Origin: JBBROS01 sp965217935
Lineage (GTDB): Bacteria > Pseudomonadota > Alphaproteobacteria > Acetobacterales > Acetobacteraceae
Direction: 5' to 3'
Assembly: GCA_965217935.1 (NCBI GenBank)
Contig: OZ244581.1
Location: forward strand, 2,728,001 to 2,792,000
Length of the DNA: 64,000 nt
Shown here: one piece after another, positions 8,216 to 17,130 of the stretch
Position numbering within the stretch: the stretch's first letter is position 1
How the letters are laid out: every line of letters begins with the position of its first letter
Notes under the pieces: model-generated
Database searches by the model: none
Told to the model about the DNA's origin: nothing
Seen by the model: the letters and a program-made list of their open reading frames with translations, nothing else
Program-made: the position numbers and the translations under genes

Positions 8216-9253
8216 CTAGAAGTATTTCGTGAGCAATACGTTGCGGACCGCTTGCAGCCGGTCCGTCGGCAGGCCCTCGAACACCTTCTTGATGGCGCTC
8301 TGCACCTCCTGGCCCGAGGCGTAGTCGATGGGCAGTCCCCTTTCTTTGGCGACCTGCCTGAACTTCGGGTCGTTCAAAATCTGCTCGAACGCATCGCGCA
8401 GAAACGCGATCCGGTCGGCGGGGGTTCCAGGCGTCGTGACCAATGCGCGGCCGATCTCGGCAACGCCGGCGCGGAAGTCGATCCACAACGCCTTGTCCTC
8501 GGGAATGCTGGCGGTCTCGAAGATGGTCGGAACGTCCGGCAATAGGTCCGAGCGCTTGCGGCCGGTCACCGCAACAGGAATGAGCGAGCCGTCGGAAGAA
8601 AAGTCGAGCGCGCTGCGGTTAATGACCGCGATGCCGGTGACGTCGCCGCGAATGGCAGCCAACGCCGATGCGCTTGACCCTTTGAACCCGACGACGAGCT
8701 TGCACTTCAGAGCGAGCGCCTCGCATGCAACGGCGCCGTTATCAGTCGGCCCGTCCGTGCGGCCGAGCCCGGAAAACGAGAGCGTCCTTCCGGCCTTGCT
8801 GGCCGCGATGAGACCCTGCATCGACGTGGAGCCGGATTCCTTGCTGACCAGCAGCACCCAAGGCTCGGCCGCGACCCGGCCGAGGAACGGAAGGTCCTGC
8901 AGCTTAAAGCGGACGGCCGGCGATTCGGTGATTTGCCCAAGCGCCGGCGGCACGCCGTTTATGAACATCAGGGTCAGACCGTCCGGATTGGCTGTCTCAA
9001 CTTGGTTGATGCCGGTCATGCCGCCGCCGCCCAGGCGATACTCCACAACCACAGTGGCGCCGCTCGCTTTCTGCAGCTCGGGCGCGATCAGGCGGGCATA
9101 CTGGTCGAAGCCGCCGCCGGGACCGCTGCCGACGAACCAGTGAATGGTCTGGCCTTCGTAGAACTTGCGGGCGGCCGGATCCTGGGCGGAGGCGCGCAGG
9201 CTGACGCCGGCGATCAGGCATGCTGCGACGACTGCAAATCGATATTTCGCCAT
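8216..9253 (-). CDS. tctC: Tripartite tricarboxylate transporter receptor (TctC/Bug family)
   Basis: The 345-residue protein has a cleavable signal peptide (ending near SLRASAQ) and the Bug-family fold. Its ligand loop WFVGSGPGGGFDQYARLIAP is near the mature N-terminus, and GLTLMFINGVPPALGQ follows. Bug proteins are periplasmic receptors that hand organic acids to a TctAB permease. The ATG at 9253 was chosen because it begins the signal peptide and has GGAGC just upstream. No frame disruption is visible, but the partner permease gene immediately downstream is cut by IS21, so the receptor probably has no cognate transporter here. Confidence 0.85.
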   Translation of the reverse strand: MAKYRFAVVAACLIAGVSLRASAQDPAARKFYEGQTIHWFVGSGPGGGFDQYARLIAPELQKASGATVVVEYRLGGGGMTGINQVETANPDGLTLMFINGVPPALGQITESPAVRFKLQDLPFLGRVAAEPWVLLVSKESGSTSMQGLIAASKAGRTLSFSGLGRTDGPTDNGAVACEALALKCKLVVGFKGSSASALAAIRGDVTGIAVINRSALDFSSDGSLIPVAVTGRKRSDLLPDVPTIFETASIPEDKALWIDFRAGVAEIGRALVTTPGTPADRIAFLRDAFEQILNDPKFRQVAKERGLPIDYASGQEVQSAIKKVFEGLPTDRLQAVRNVLLTKYF

Positions 9254-9275
9254 GCTCCGTCCCCGTCTCAACCGT

Positions 9276-9470
9276 TCAGGCGTCCAACGCGGCCATCACG
9301 CGCCCAGGCGTGAACGGCCCTTGGCTGAGCCGCATGCCGATGGCGTCGAACACGGCGTTCGCTATGCTCGGCATCATCGACGGCAAGCCGGATCTTGATG
9401 GCCGCCATGAGGAGATCCTGCCGTCTTTTCTCGTTGGCGCCGACGTCAGGAGCGGCATTCGGAAAGGAAA
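9276..9470 (-). pseudogene. Xanthine dehydrogenase-family molybdenum subunit, C-terminal scrap
   Basis: Roughly 60 codons resemble the extreme C-terminus of a xanthine/CO dehydrogenase-type molybdopterin-binding subunit. The signature is PSIANAVFDAIGMRLSQGPF followed by TPGRVMAAL and a stop at 9276. No other part of this roughly 750-residue protein is present. It lies between tctC and the end of a TRAP permease pseudogene, which shows how heavily the region has been shuffled. Confidence 0.6.
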
Positions 9471-9475
9471 GCCTC

Positions 9476-11415
9476 TCATTCGCGCTCGGAGAGCAGGACG
9501 CGGCCATGGTTAGGCCCCGGCTTTCGCCGGGCAACGGCCGAGGCGGGCATGAAAAGGACCACGCCGAAGACCGCCCGGCCGGCGATATCGCTCCAGATGC
9601 CGCCCGCGAACAGACCGGCCGGCATGATGGCCAGCACGCCGCCGACCACCAGCACGCCCCGGAAGGCGATGCCGATCGGGCGGCGCAGCAACCCCACGAT
9701 CCCGGCCGTAACCATGTAGATGCCGATCACGGCCGTAAGCAGCGCCCAGACGATCTGCCAAGGCTCGCCCGCCAGGATCAGCGATGGCGCAACAGGAATA
9801 GGAACGGCACGATATAGGCCGGCCACGCCAGCTTCATCGCCTCGACGCTCGTGTTCCATGCCCCAGCCCTGGCGATGTTGGCGGCGGCGAACGAGGCCAG
9901 GGCGACGGGAGGCGCCACCATCGACAGCAGCCCGAAATAGAATACGAACAGGCGCGCCGCCATGATCGGGATGCCGGCCTTGACGAGCGCCGGGGCCACG
10001 AGCATCGCGAGCAGGATGTAGACGCCCACCGTCGGCATGCCCATGCCGAGCACCATGCTGATCAGCGCCGTGAAGATGGCGAGCGCCACGACGCTGTTGC
10101 CGCTAGCGGTGATGATGTGCAGCGTCAGGTTGAACGCGAGGCCCGAGATGTTGAGCACGCCGGTGATTAGGCCCGCCGCGGCGCAGACCACGATCAGATC
10201 GATCGCGGAGCGCCCTGCCGCGCCAACTACGCCCCACACGTCGGCCAAGCGGACCCTCTGGCTCTTGTAGCCGAACGCCAGGCTGCCGGCGAACAGCACG
10301 AGAGTCGAGAGGACCGCCGCGCGCTCGGGCCGCATGTTGAGCGCGAACAGGCTGTAGAACAGCACGGCGAAGGGGATCACGAAGTGCCAGCCGGCCCGAA
10401 GCGCGGCGCGTGCGCTGGGAACATCGGCCGGGTCGACCGCCCGGATGCCCCGCTTGCCGGCAAGCAGGTCCACGTTGATGAAGATCGCGACGTAATACAG
10501 CAGCGCGGACGGTAGCGCCGCCAGCATGACGTCGGAATAGTCGACCCCTATGAAGTCGGCCATGATGAACGCGGCGGCCCCCATGACGGGCGGCACGAGC
10601 TGTCCCCCAGTCGAGGCGACCGCCTTGACCGCGCCAGCGTAGGCCGGGGTGAAACCGGCCCGCTTCATCATCGGGATGGTCGCGACGCCGGTGCCGACGA
10701 CGGTGCCGACGGCGCTGCCCGAGATGGAGCCGAACAGCGCCGAGGCGGCGACCGCGACTTTGGCCGGGCCACCCCGGAAGCGGCCCATGCCGGCCAATGC
10801 GAGGTCGTTGAAGAAACTGGCGGCGCCGCACGTCGCGAGCAACTGCCCGGACAACAAGTAGGGCGCCACGATGATGACGGCGACCTTCAGCGCGCTGCCC
10901 AGCATCCCGTTGGCGTCGAACGCCAAATAGACCGTGAGCTCGTCGATGGACGTCGGCCGGCTTTAGAATTCGCCAGGCACGAGGTGGCCGAACAGGCCAT
11001 AGCCGAGGAAGAGCAGCACGACGGCCAGGATGCCGAACCCTGCCAAGGGCTTCAGGTTCAGCATCACCGCGCCGAACAGCACCATAGCCAAGGCCACTAG
11101 CCAGCCCGGCAGGTAAAGCGCCTTCATGGTGATTGCGACATAGGTGACCGCGACGATCCCGCCGACCAGGACGGTTATCGCAGCGCACAGCAAAGCCAAG
11201 CCGCATGCCATGCGCGACGGCGCCTGCCGGGCGATGGCCAGGAATCCGGCGGCCAAGGCCAGCGACAATGACGCGACCAGAAGCTGCGCATCATAGACCG
11301 ACAGGCCGAGCTTGCGGCGCAGGTCGGCGGCGTAAGCGATCGAAAGAAAGATGATCGCGACGCCGGCCAGGCTTTCCAGCTGGCCGATGACGCGCTCGCG
11401 CTGTCTGCGAAGCAT
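9476..11415 (-). pseudogene. TRAP transporter TAXI-type fused permease, broken
   Basis: Together the pieces rebuild one fused 4TM/12TM permease of a TAXI-type TRAP transporter. The N-terminal membrane part is read from 11415 and ends in an in-frame TAA at 10963-10965. The same frame resumes with ELTVYLAFDANGMLG and carries the DctM-like core: GSISGSAVGTVVGTG, GGQLVPPVMGAAAFIMADF and GMGMPTVGVYILLA. Near 9790 a frameshift occurs; the correct continuation APSLILAGEPWQIVWALL with more membrane helices lies in the next frame and ends at 9476. One nonsense and one frameshift mutation make it a pseudogene. Confidence 0.85.
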
Positions 11416-11420
11416 CGTGC

Positions 11421-12339
11421 TACTTCAGCAGCCCGATCTGCCCGTAGTAGGCGACGGCCGCCGGGTGATAGGTCACCCGTCGAGCTTCGGCGCCACCCCG
11501 GCCGGCTCGAACTCGGCGAACGTCCTGAGAATGTCGCGGACTTTGCCCGGATTGTCGTGCAGCAGCTTGACGACCTTCGAGATCGTCCCGTCCGCTACGT
11601 GCGCGCCGGCAGCCAGGACGTAGTCGTAGCCCATCATGGGCGTGGGTCGCTCGACGCCCGGGGCGGCGCCCGGCTGCACGACTTTGATGTAGGCGGTGGG
11701 CACGAACGCCTGCATTGCCGCCTCGGCCTTGGGCGTTTCGTTGACCGCAAGCCAGCGGACGCCGACCGCCGCATCGACTTCACGCACCTTGCCGCCTTGC
11801 AGCGCAAAAAACGCGACGTCGGCGTTGCCGGCGATGAAGTCGTCGATGCCGTTCGGCGCCGAGGGCACGTTATCGGGTTTCATATCCTTGATGGAGAGCC
11901 CGCCCGCGGCGAGGATGCCATCGACCTGCAGGCGCAGCGTCGGCTGCGCACTGTAGCCATAGGTGATCGACAACCCCTTCACGTCCGCGACTTTGTAGTA
12001 GTTGGAATCCTTGCGGACAATGAAGCCATAGGCGGAGGAGCTCAACGAGGCGAAGACGCGTAAGCTCGCGGCCTTCGAACGGTCCTTGTCCTTTGACCGC
12101 TGCCGAGAAATCAGGGCTCGGCACGAGCTGCAGGTCGAGCCGGCCGGCGTTTATCAGCGGCATGGATTACTCGGCGGCGCCATAGGCTTGCACCCGCACG
12201 TTCATGCCGAGTTCGTCCGTCAGGAACTTCGCCAAACCAGCGTTGACGGCGTAATTCTGTGACCCCTGCGTGCCGGCGCCGATACCGTTAGGCACACCGT
12301 CGAGGCCATCCACCAGGCAGCGATCGCTGTCAATCTCAT
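11421..12339 (-). pseudogene. TAXI-family TRAP receptor, multiply broken
   Basis: A periplasmic TAXI receptor can be pieced together across four lesions. The signal peptide begins at 12339 (MRLTAIAAWWMASTVCLTVS), then a frameshift near 12270 leads to GTQGSQNYAVNAGLAKFLTD. An in-frame TAA sits at 12167-12169, directly before MPLINAGRLDLQLV. A further frameshift near 12059 leads into FASLSSSAYGFIVRKDS and the long central frame to 11478. A last frameshift near 11476 leads to the tail VTYHPAAVAYYGQIGLLK and the stop at 11421. It sits just upstream of the broken TAXI permease, so the two formed one operon that has lost function. Confidence 0.85.
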
Positions 12340-12479
12340 CGGCTCTCTCTCCCTCATGTTCTTTCTTTTCTCTTGTGTTCCTTACGCCGGCTTCAAACCA
12401 GAACCATAGCGCAGCCGCCGCCATGGCGCATCGAGCCTGGTCCCGTCCGGCGCACTGCCTGCCGGCTGCCGTTCATACG

Positions 12480-12915
12480 CGCGGATCAGGCGCCGCTTGG
12501 CGCCGGACACGGCATCGCTGTCCAGGCATGGGCTGTCGGAGCCGAAATTGCCGCGCAACACCGACCGAGTGACAGCCTTTCTCGGGAACACCGGTCTCAT
12601 CGATGATCCAGGCCTGAACGGGCTCCTCGCGGGTCAGGCATGGCAGCACACGCTCACGGCGCAGCAGCGCCGCGTCCGACCACGGCGCCTGCGCTGCAAT
12701 ATGCAACAGGGATTGATGCTGGGCGGCGGTTCGCTCAGGCGCGGCCACCGCAGCAAGAGGGTCCACGCTTTTGCGCCCATCCGCCACCAGCAGTCCCGCG
12801 CAGTCGTCGTCGAACGGCCCGACCCGATCGGCATGGCCGAGCACCGAGGCAAGATCGGCCGAGTGTGCCTCGAACCGAGCGCATGCCCCAGTCTCGTCGT
12901 GAAGATCGAATCCTA
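12480..12915 (-). pseudogene. IS701-family transposase remnant
   Basis: The minus strand gives the N-terminal third of an IS701-type transposase. It reads VLGHADRVGPFDDDCAGLL, GRKSVDPLAAVAAPERTAAQ, HQSLLHIAAQAPWSDAALL, VQAWIIDETGVPEKG and CHSVGVARQ. After VARQ (near 12560) homology fades and the rest of the roughly 400-residue protein is missing. It lies next to the TAXI receptor pseudogene and may have contributed to its loss. Confidence 0.75.
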
Positions 12916-13252
12916 CCTCCTTGAGGGCTCGAAGCTTCAGCCGAAGGGACGCGCCGTAAACCGTTTCGCTGACAATATCAGCCTGGTAGGCGTCATATTT
13001 TGCGACGCAGTAGGAGCGGCGACCCCATACGCCCGTTCAAGCAAAGCGCTCCCTCAACGGCGAGTTCATGAAATTGTCTCCCCTCCAAAGCTGTTCGCGC
13101 GAGCCGTTTGAGGTTGACCGCGCCTCCTGCATTCGGCCACCCGCCACAAGGACATAGCGTGTTCCAATGACCCATCCGTGGCAGGATAGAGGTTGTGAGA
13201 CGGACGCAAGGCCGGACATTGTCGCCTAACCGTTGATGAAAGGATTGCACGC
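12916..13252. other. Gene-free stretch upstream of the amidase
   Basis: About 340 bp between the IS701 remnant and the amidase start contain no coding region I can support. Short open frames occur on both strands but none resembles a known protein. The end nearest 13252 must hold the amidase promoter and start signals; AAAGGA lies about seven bases before the ATG. Confidence 0.4.
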
Positions 13253-14911
13253 ATGGACTCTGAGATGCGCGAGCTCTCGACGGCTGATATCGCCGCCGCG
13301 GAAAGGCTGCTCGGCGTGTCCTATACGGAGGGCGAACGGCTGCTGATGCTCGACAACCTGCTCGCGCAGACTACGCTGGCGGCCGTGCGGCGCGCCGTCC
13401 AGTTGCCGGAGGACCTTGGCCCGGCGACGCGATTCGATCCTCGTTTGCCCGGGTTCGCCATGCCTGGTCCGGAACCGTTCCGGTGGACCGTGCCGGACCA
13501 GACGCTCCCTGCCGACGATGAGGCGATCGCTTTCGCGCCGATGGGCGCGCTGGCCGGGTGGATCAAAGGTGGGGCGATCTCGTCCCTGCGCCTGACCGAG
13601 ATCTACCTGCAGCGCATCGGGCGGTTCGGCCCGGCGCTCGAATGCTTCGCCACCGTGACCGGCACGCTGGCGCGGGCGCAGGCGGAGGCGATGGACCGGC
13701 TGCTGGCGGCTGGCACGTGGCTCGGGCCGCTGCACGGCATCCCGTATGGCATGAAGGACATCATCGACACCGCCGGGATCGAGACGAGCTGGGGCGCGGA
13801 GCCGTATCGGGGCCGGGCGCCGGAGCGGGACGCGCACGTCACGGCGCTGCTTGCGCGGGCGGGTGCGGTGCTGCTGGGCAAGACGACGGTGGGGGCCTTG
13901 GCGTACGGCGACATCTGGCATGGCGGGCGGACGCGCAATCCCTGGAACCTGGAGGAGGGGTCGAGCGGATCGTCGGCCGGGTCGGCGTCGGCGGTGGCGG
14001 CCGGGCTCGCGGGCTTCGCGATCGGGACGGAGACGCTGGGGTCGATCGTCTCGCCCTCGGCCCGGTGCGGCGCGACGGGGTTGCGGCCGACCTATGGGCG
14101 GGTGTCGCGGCGGGGGACGATGCCGCTCTGCTGGTCGCTGGACAAGATCGGGCCGATTTGCCGGGCGGTGGAGGATACGGCGCTGGCGCTCGACGCGCTG
14201 AACCAGCCGGACCCGCTCGATGCGTTCCAGATCCCTGCGCCGTTCGGGTATGACCCGGCGCGGACGGCCGAGGGACTGCGGCTGGGATACTATCCCGAGG
14301 ATCTCGATCATGCGGACGCCGATCCGCTGGACCGGCAGGCTCTGGATGCCGCGCGGGGTCTGGGCGCCGAGCCGGTGGCGCTGGAGCGGCCCGATCTGCC
14401 TTATCCGGCGCTGATGAGCGTGCTGTTCGCGGAAGCCGCGGCGTCGTTCGAGGCGTTGACGGCGGATGGGCGCGACGACCAGCTCGCGTGGCAGGACGCG
14501 GACGCCTGGCCGAATGCGTTCCGCAAAGCGCGGTTCCTTTCGGCCGTCGACCATGTGCAGCTCGACAGGCTGCGGCGGCTGGCGATGCAGGTGATGGACG
14601 ACGCGTTTCGCCGGGTGGACGCGATCATCGGTCCGGCGCAGGCGGGTCCGATGCTGGTGATCACCAACTTCACCGGGCACCCGTGCCTTTGCCTCAGGGC
14701 GGGGTTCCGGCAATCCACGGCACGGGGACGCACGTCGCTGGCGCGCAGCCGGCTGGAGACCGGGACCGCGCAAGGAGGGACGACGTTCCGGGCGCCGCAC
14801 AATGTCTGCCTTTGGGGCCGGCTGTTCGACGAGGGGCCGATGCTGGCGCTCGGGCGCGCCTTGGAGCAGCGGCTGGGCGTTGCCGCCCACCGGCCGGAGT
14901 TGCCTGGCTGA
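13253..14911 (+). CDS. Amidase-signature family hydrolase (GatA-like)
   Basis: The 552-residue enzyme has the amidase signature fold with the Ser-cisSer-Lys triad. The lysine is in GIPYGMKDIIDTAG near residue 167. The serine-rich loop reads EGSSGSSAGSASAVAAGLA near residues 235-250, and a further conserved stretch reads TETLGSIVSPSARCGATGLR. Family members hydrolyse linear amides. The protein lacks the gatCB neighbours expected for tRNA amidotransferase, so it is more likely a catabolic amidase. An N-terminal extension of about 80 residues precedes the core. The ATG at 13253 has AAAGGA upstream. It stands alone, flanked by the pseudogene zone on the left. Confidence 0.85.
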   Translation: MDSEMRELSTADIAAAERLLGVSYTEGERLLMLDNLLAQTTLAAVRRAVQLPEDLGPATRFDPRLPGFAMPGPEPFRWTVPDQTLPADDEAIAFAPMGALAGWIKGGAISSLRLTEIYLQRIGRFGPALECFATVTGTLARAQAEAMDRLLAAGTWLGPLHGIPYGMKDIIDTAGIETSWGAEPYRGRAPERDAHVTALLARAGAVLLGKTTVGALAYGDIWHGGRTRNPWNLEEGSSGSSAGSASAVAAGLAGFAIGTETLGSIVSPSARCGATGLRPTYGRVSRRGTMPLCWSLDKIGPICRAVEDTALALDALNQPDPLDAFQIPAPFGYDPARTAEGLRLGYYPEDLDHADADPLDRQALDAARGLGAEPVALERPDLPYPALMSVLFAEAAASFEALTADGRDDQLAWQDADAWPNAFRKARFLSAVDHVQLDRLRRLAMQVMDDAFRRVDAIIGPAQAGPMLVITNFTGHPCLCLRAGFRQSTARGRTSLARSRLETGTAQGGTTFRAPHNVCLWGRLFDEGPMLALGRALEQRLGVAAHRPELPG

Positions 14912-15035
14912 CGGGTGGCCTCCTTCAGGGCTCGTTCGAAAGCAATCGCTGTGACTCGATCGGGCGAACGAGCCCCGAGCCTTTTTGCCGGGCAGCTTTG
15001 CCGGCGTGCTGCCGCACTTGTTGCCGACGCTGCCC

Positions 15036-16064
15036 TTAGGTCCTCATGGCGCCGATGGCGTTGACGTAGACCGCGTAGACCGAAGTGCTGGCAGTCATGA
15101 ACAAGCGGTTCTTCTTCACGCCGCCGAAGCAGAGGTTGGCGCAGGTTTCCGGCAGGTGGATCTTGCCGATCAGCGCGCCTTCCGGGTGGTAGCAGCGCAC
15201 GCCGTCCTCGTGGGCGTCAGCCCAGCCCATGCTGCACCAGACGTTGCCGTCGGTGTCGGTGCGGACGCCGTCGGTGAAGCCGGGGAGGAAGTTCTCGGCG
15301 AAGATTTTGCCGCCGGAGAGCGTGTCGCCGTTGACCTGGAACGAGCGGATGTGGGCCGGGCCGCCGTGGGTCGCGCCGCTGTCGATGACGTAGAGGGTTT
15401 TCTCGTCCGGAGAGAAGGCGAGGCCGTTGGGACGGGTGAAGTCGCCGGCCACCACGGTTGCCTTGCCGGATTTTGGGTCGAGCCGGTAGACGTTGGTCGG
15501 CAGCTCGGCCGTCGCTTTATGGCCCTCGTAGCCGCCGTCGATGCCGTAGCCGGGGTCGGTGAACCAGATCGCGCCGTCGTCGGCCACGACGGCATCGTTC
15601 GGGGCGTTGAGCGGCTTGCCGTCGTGGCTGTCGATCAGGACGGTGATCGTGCCGTCGTGCTCGGTCCGCGTGACCCGGCGGGCGTCGTGCTCGCAGGTGA
15701 TCAGGCGGCCCTGCCGGTCGGTGGTGTTGCCGTTGGAGTAGTTGGAGGGCTTGCGGAAGATGCTGGTCTCGCCGGTTTCCTCCAGCCAGCGCATCATGCG
15801 GTTGTTGGGGATGTCGCTCCAGATGAGCTCGCCGGTCATGCCGAGGTAGGCCGGTCCTTCGGCCCAGCGGAAGCCGGTGGCGATCCGCTCAATGGCCGCG
15901 TTGCCGACTTTGCCCTTGAAGCTCTTGTCCACCGCTTCGACCCTTGGGTCGGGGTAGCGGGTGCCGGGCAGGTCGCCGAGCGGCAGGTCGTCGGCGAAGG
16001 CGTGGCGGAAGGGTGCGGCTGCGGCGGCGGCTGTTGCCGCGGCCAGAAGTTGGCGCCGGTTCAT
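15036..16064 (-). CDS. SMP-30/gluconolactonase/LRE-family protein, exported
   Basis: The 342-residue beta-propeller protein has an N-terminal export signal with an Arg-Arg start (MNRRQLLAAATAAAAAAPF) ending near HAFA. Propeller motifs include GFRWAEGPAYL, LIWSDIPNNRMMRW, LNAPNDAVVADDGAIWFTDP and FTRPNGLAFSPDEKTLYVID. The acidic and asparagine positions (E in EGPAY, N in APND, N in RPNGLAFS, D in YVID) fit the divalent-metal site of the family. Such proteins hydrolyse sugar lactones. The substrate is unknown. It is transcribed alone, toward the amidase gene. Confidence 0.88.
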   Translation of the reverse strand: MNRRQLLAAATAAAAAAPFRHAFADDLPLGDLPGTRYPDPRVEAVDKSFKGKVGNAAIERIATGFRWAEGPAYLGMTGELIWSDIPNNRMMRWLEETGETSIFRKPSNYSNGNTTDRQGRLITCEHDARRVTRTEHDGTITVLIDSHDGKPLNAPNDAVVADDGAIWFTDPGYGIDGGYEGHKATAELPTNVYRLDPKSGKATVVAGDFTRPNGLAFSPDEKTLYVIDSGATHGGPAHIRSFQVNGDTLSGGKIFAENFLPGFTDGVRTDTDGNVWCSMGWADAHEDGVRCYHPEGALIGKIHLPETCANLCFGGVKKNRLFMTASTSVYAVYVNAIGAMRT

Positions 16065-16259
16065 GGTCTCCTCCTTTTGCTCGCCGTCGTGGGTGCGGCG
16101 TGGCAGGGAGGGTGGCGCAATCCGGCGCCGGCGCGCAACCGTTTTGCATCGCCGGGTGCGCTGCGGTCAGTTTGGCAGGAGATGGCGGGCGGCGAGGCCG
16201 AAAGTCACCAGGTCGAAGCGGGACCGAGGGCAACAAAAGCGGCCCTCGTCATGAAACGA

Positions 16260-16550
16260 TCAGGTTTGGGACAGGTTGGCTTCCAGCAGGATCGTGTCGG
16301 CCATGAACTCGGCGCTGTGCCAGGCGCCAGGGGGGAGGTTGAGGGCGGCGCCGGGTTCGAGGGGGATGGTGCCCTGCTCGCATTCCAGCCGGCCTTGGCC
16401 GCTGACGACGTAGAGGAACTGCTCAAAATCGTGGTGATGGCGGGTGGCAACGTGGCCGGCCTTGATGGAGAGCTGCCGGAGGACGCCGCCCGCGCCTTTC
16501 AGCTCGGAAGGGACCGAGGCGTCGGGTGAAAAGCGGGCGGCGGTGACCAT
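16260..16550 (-). CDS. Small cupin-domain protein
   Basis: This 96-residue single-domain cupin keeps metal-binding features: HHHDFEQFLYVVSGQGRLE (motif 1) and PPGAWHSAEF (motif 2). Its ATG overlaps the ohr stop codon (TGATG), so the two are translationally coupled and probably co-expressed in peroxide defence. A sensory or small dioxygenase-like role is possible, but the sequence does not decide. Confidence 0.8.
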   Translation of the reverse strand: MVTAARFSPDASVPSELKGAGGVLRQLSIKAGHVATRHHHDFEQFLYVVSGQGRLECEQGTIPLEPGAALNLPPGAWHSAEFMADTILLEANLSQT

Positions 16551-16978
16551 CAGGCGACCGAGAGGCGGACGTCGACGTTGCCACGCGTGGCGTTGCTGTA
16601 GGGGCAGACCTGGTGGGCTTTGTCGACGAGGGCCTGGGCCTGCTCTTGCGGGACGCCTGGGAGGGTGACCTTCAGCGCGATGTCGAGGCCGAAACCGCCT
16701 TCGGAGCGGGGGCCGATGCCGACGTCGGCATGGACCTTTGTATCGGCCGGAACCTGCGTGCCGCTCTTGTCCTGGCCGGCGACGGCCTTCATGGCGCCGA
16801 GGAAGCAGGCGGCATACCCGGCAGCAAAAAGCTGTTCCGGGTTATTGCCGCCGCCGGGGCCGCCCATTTCCTTCGGCACGGCGAGCTTGACGTTAAGCGC
16901 GCCGTCGTCGGTTTGGGCCTGGCCGTCGCGGCCGCCGGTTGCGGTTGCGGCGGCGCGATATTTTACGTCTACGGACAT
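16550..16978 (-). CDS. ohr: Organic hydroperoxide resistance protein Ohr
   Basis: Ohr is a thiol peroxidase that reduces organic hydroperoxides. The 142-residue protein has both redox-active cysteines in family context: Cys57 in FAAGYAACFLGAM and Cys125 in HQVCPYSNATRGNVDV. The latter segment separates Ohr from OsmC. It is the first gene of a two-gene unit with the cupin and lies downstream of katA in the same direction, next to a peroxide regulator. No MarR-type OhrR gene is adjacent, so control by the nearby OxyR or by a distant OhrR are both possible. Confidence 0.93.
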   Translation of the reverse strand: MSVDVKYRAAATATGGRDGQAQTDDGALNVKLAVPKEMGGPGGGNNPEQLFAAGYAACFLGAMKAVAGQDKSGTQVPADTKVHADVGIGPRSEGGFGLDIALKVTLPGVPQEQAQALVDKAHQVCPYSNATRGNVDVRLSVA

Positions 16979-17050
16979 CGAAGTTTCCTTAGTGATTTGA
17001 GCCGGTAAATCGGTGATGGATCGGACGGGTTCAAGGCGGTACAGCAGAAC

Positions 17051-17071
17051 GGCCGGGCATAAGTCCCGGCC
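17051..17071 (-). terminator. Hairpin between katA and ohr
   Basis: A 7-bp perfect GC stem (GGCCGGG / CCCGGCC) with a 7-base loop lies 60 bp past the katA stop. There is no strong T tract, so its terminator role is tentative. Confidence 0.45.
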
Positions 17072-17130
17072 GCTCCGCCGAAGTCCGCTGCGCAGCCTGC
17101 CCGCTGGTAGGCCAGGTTGCCGTCGCGAGG

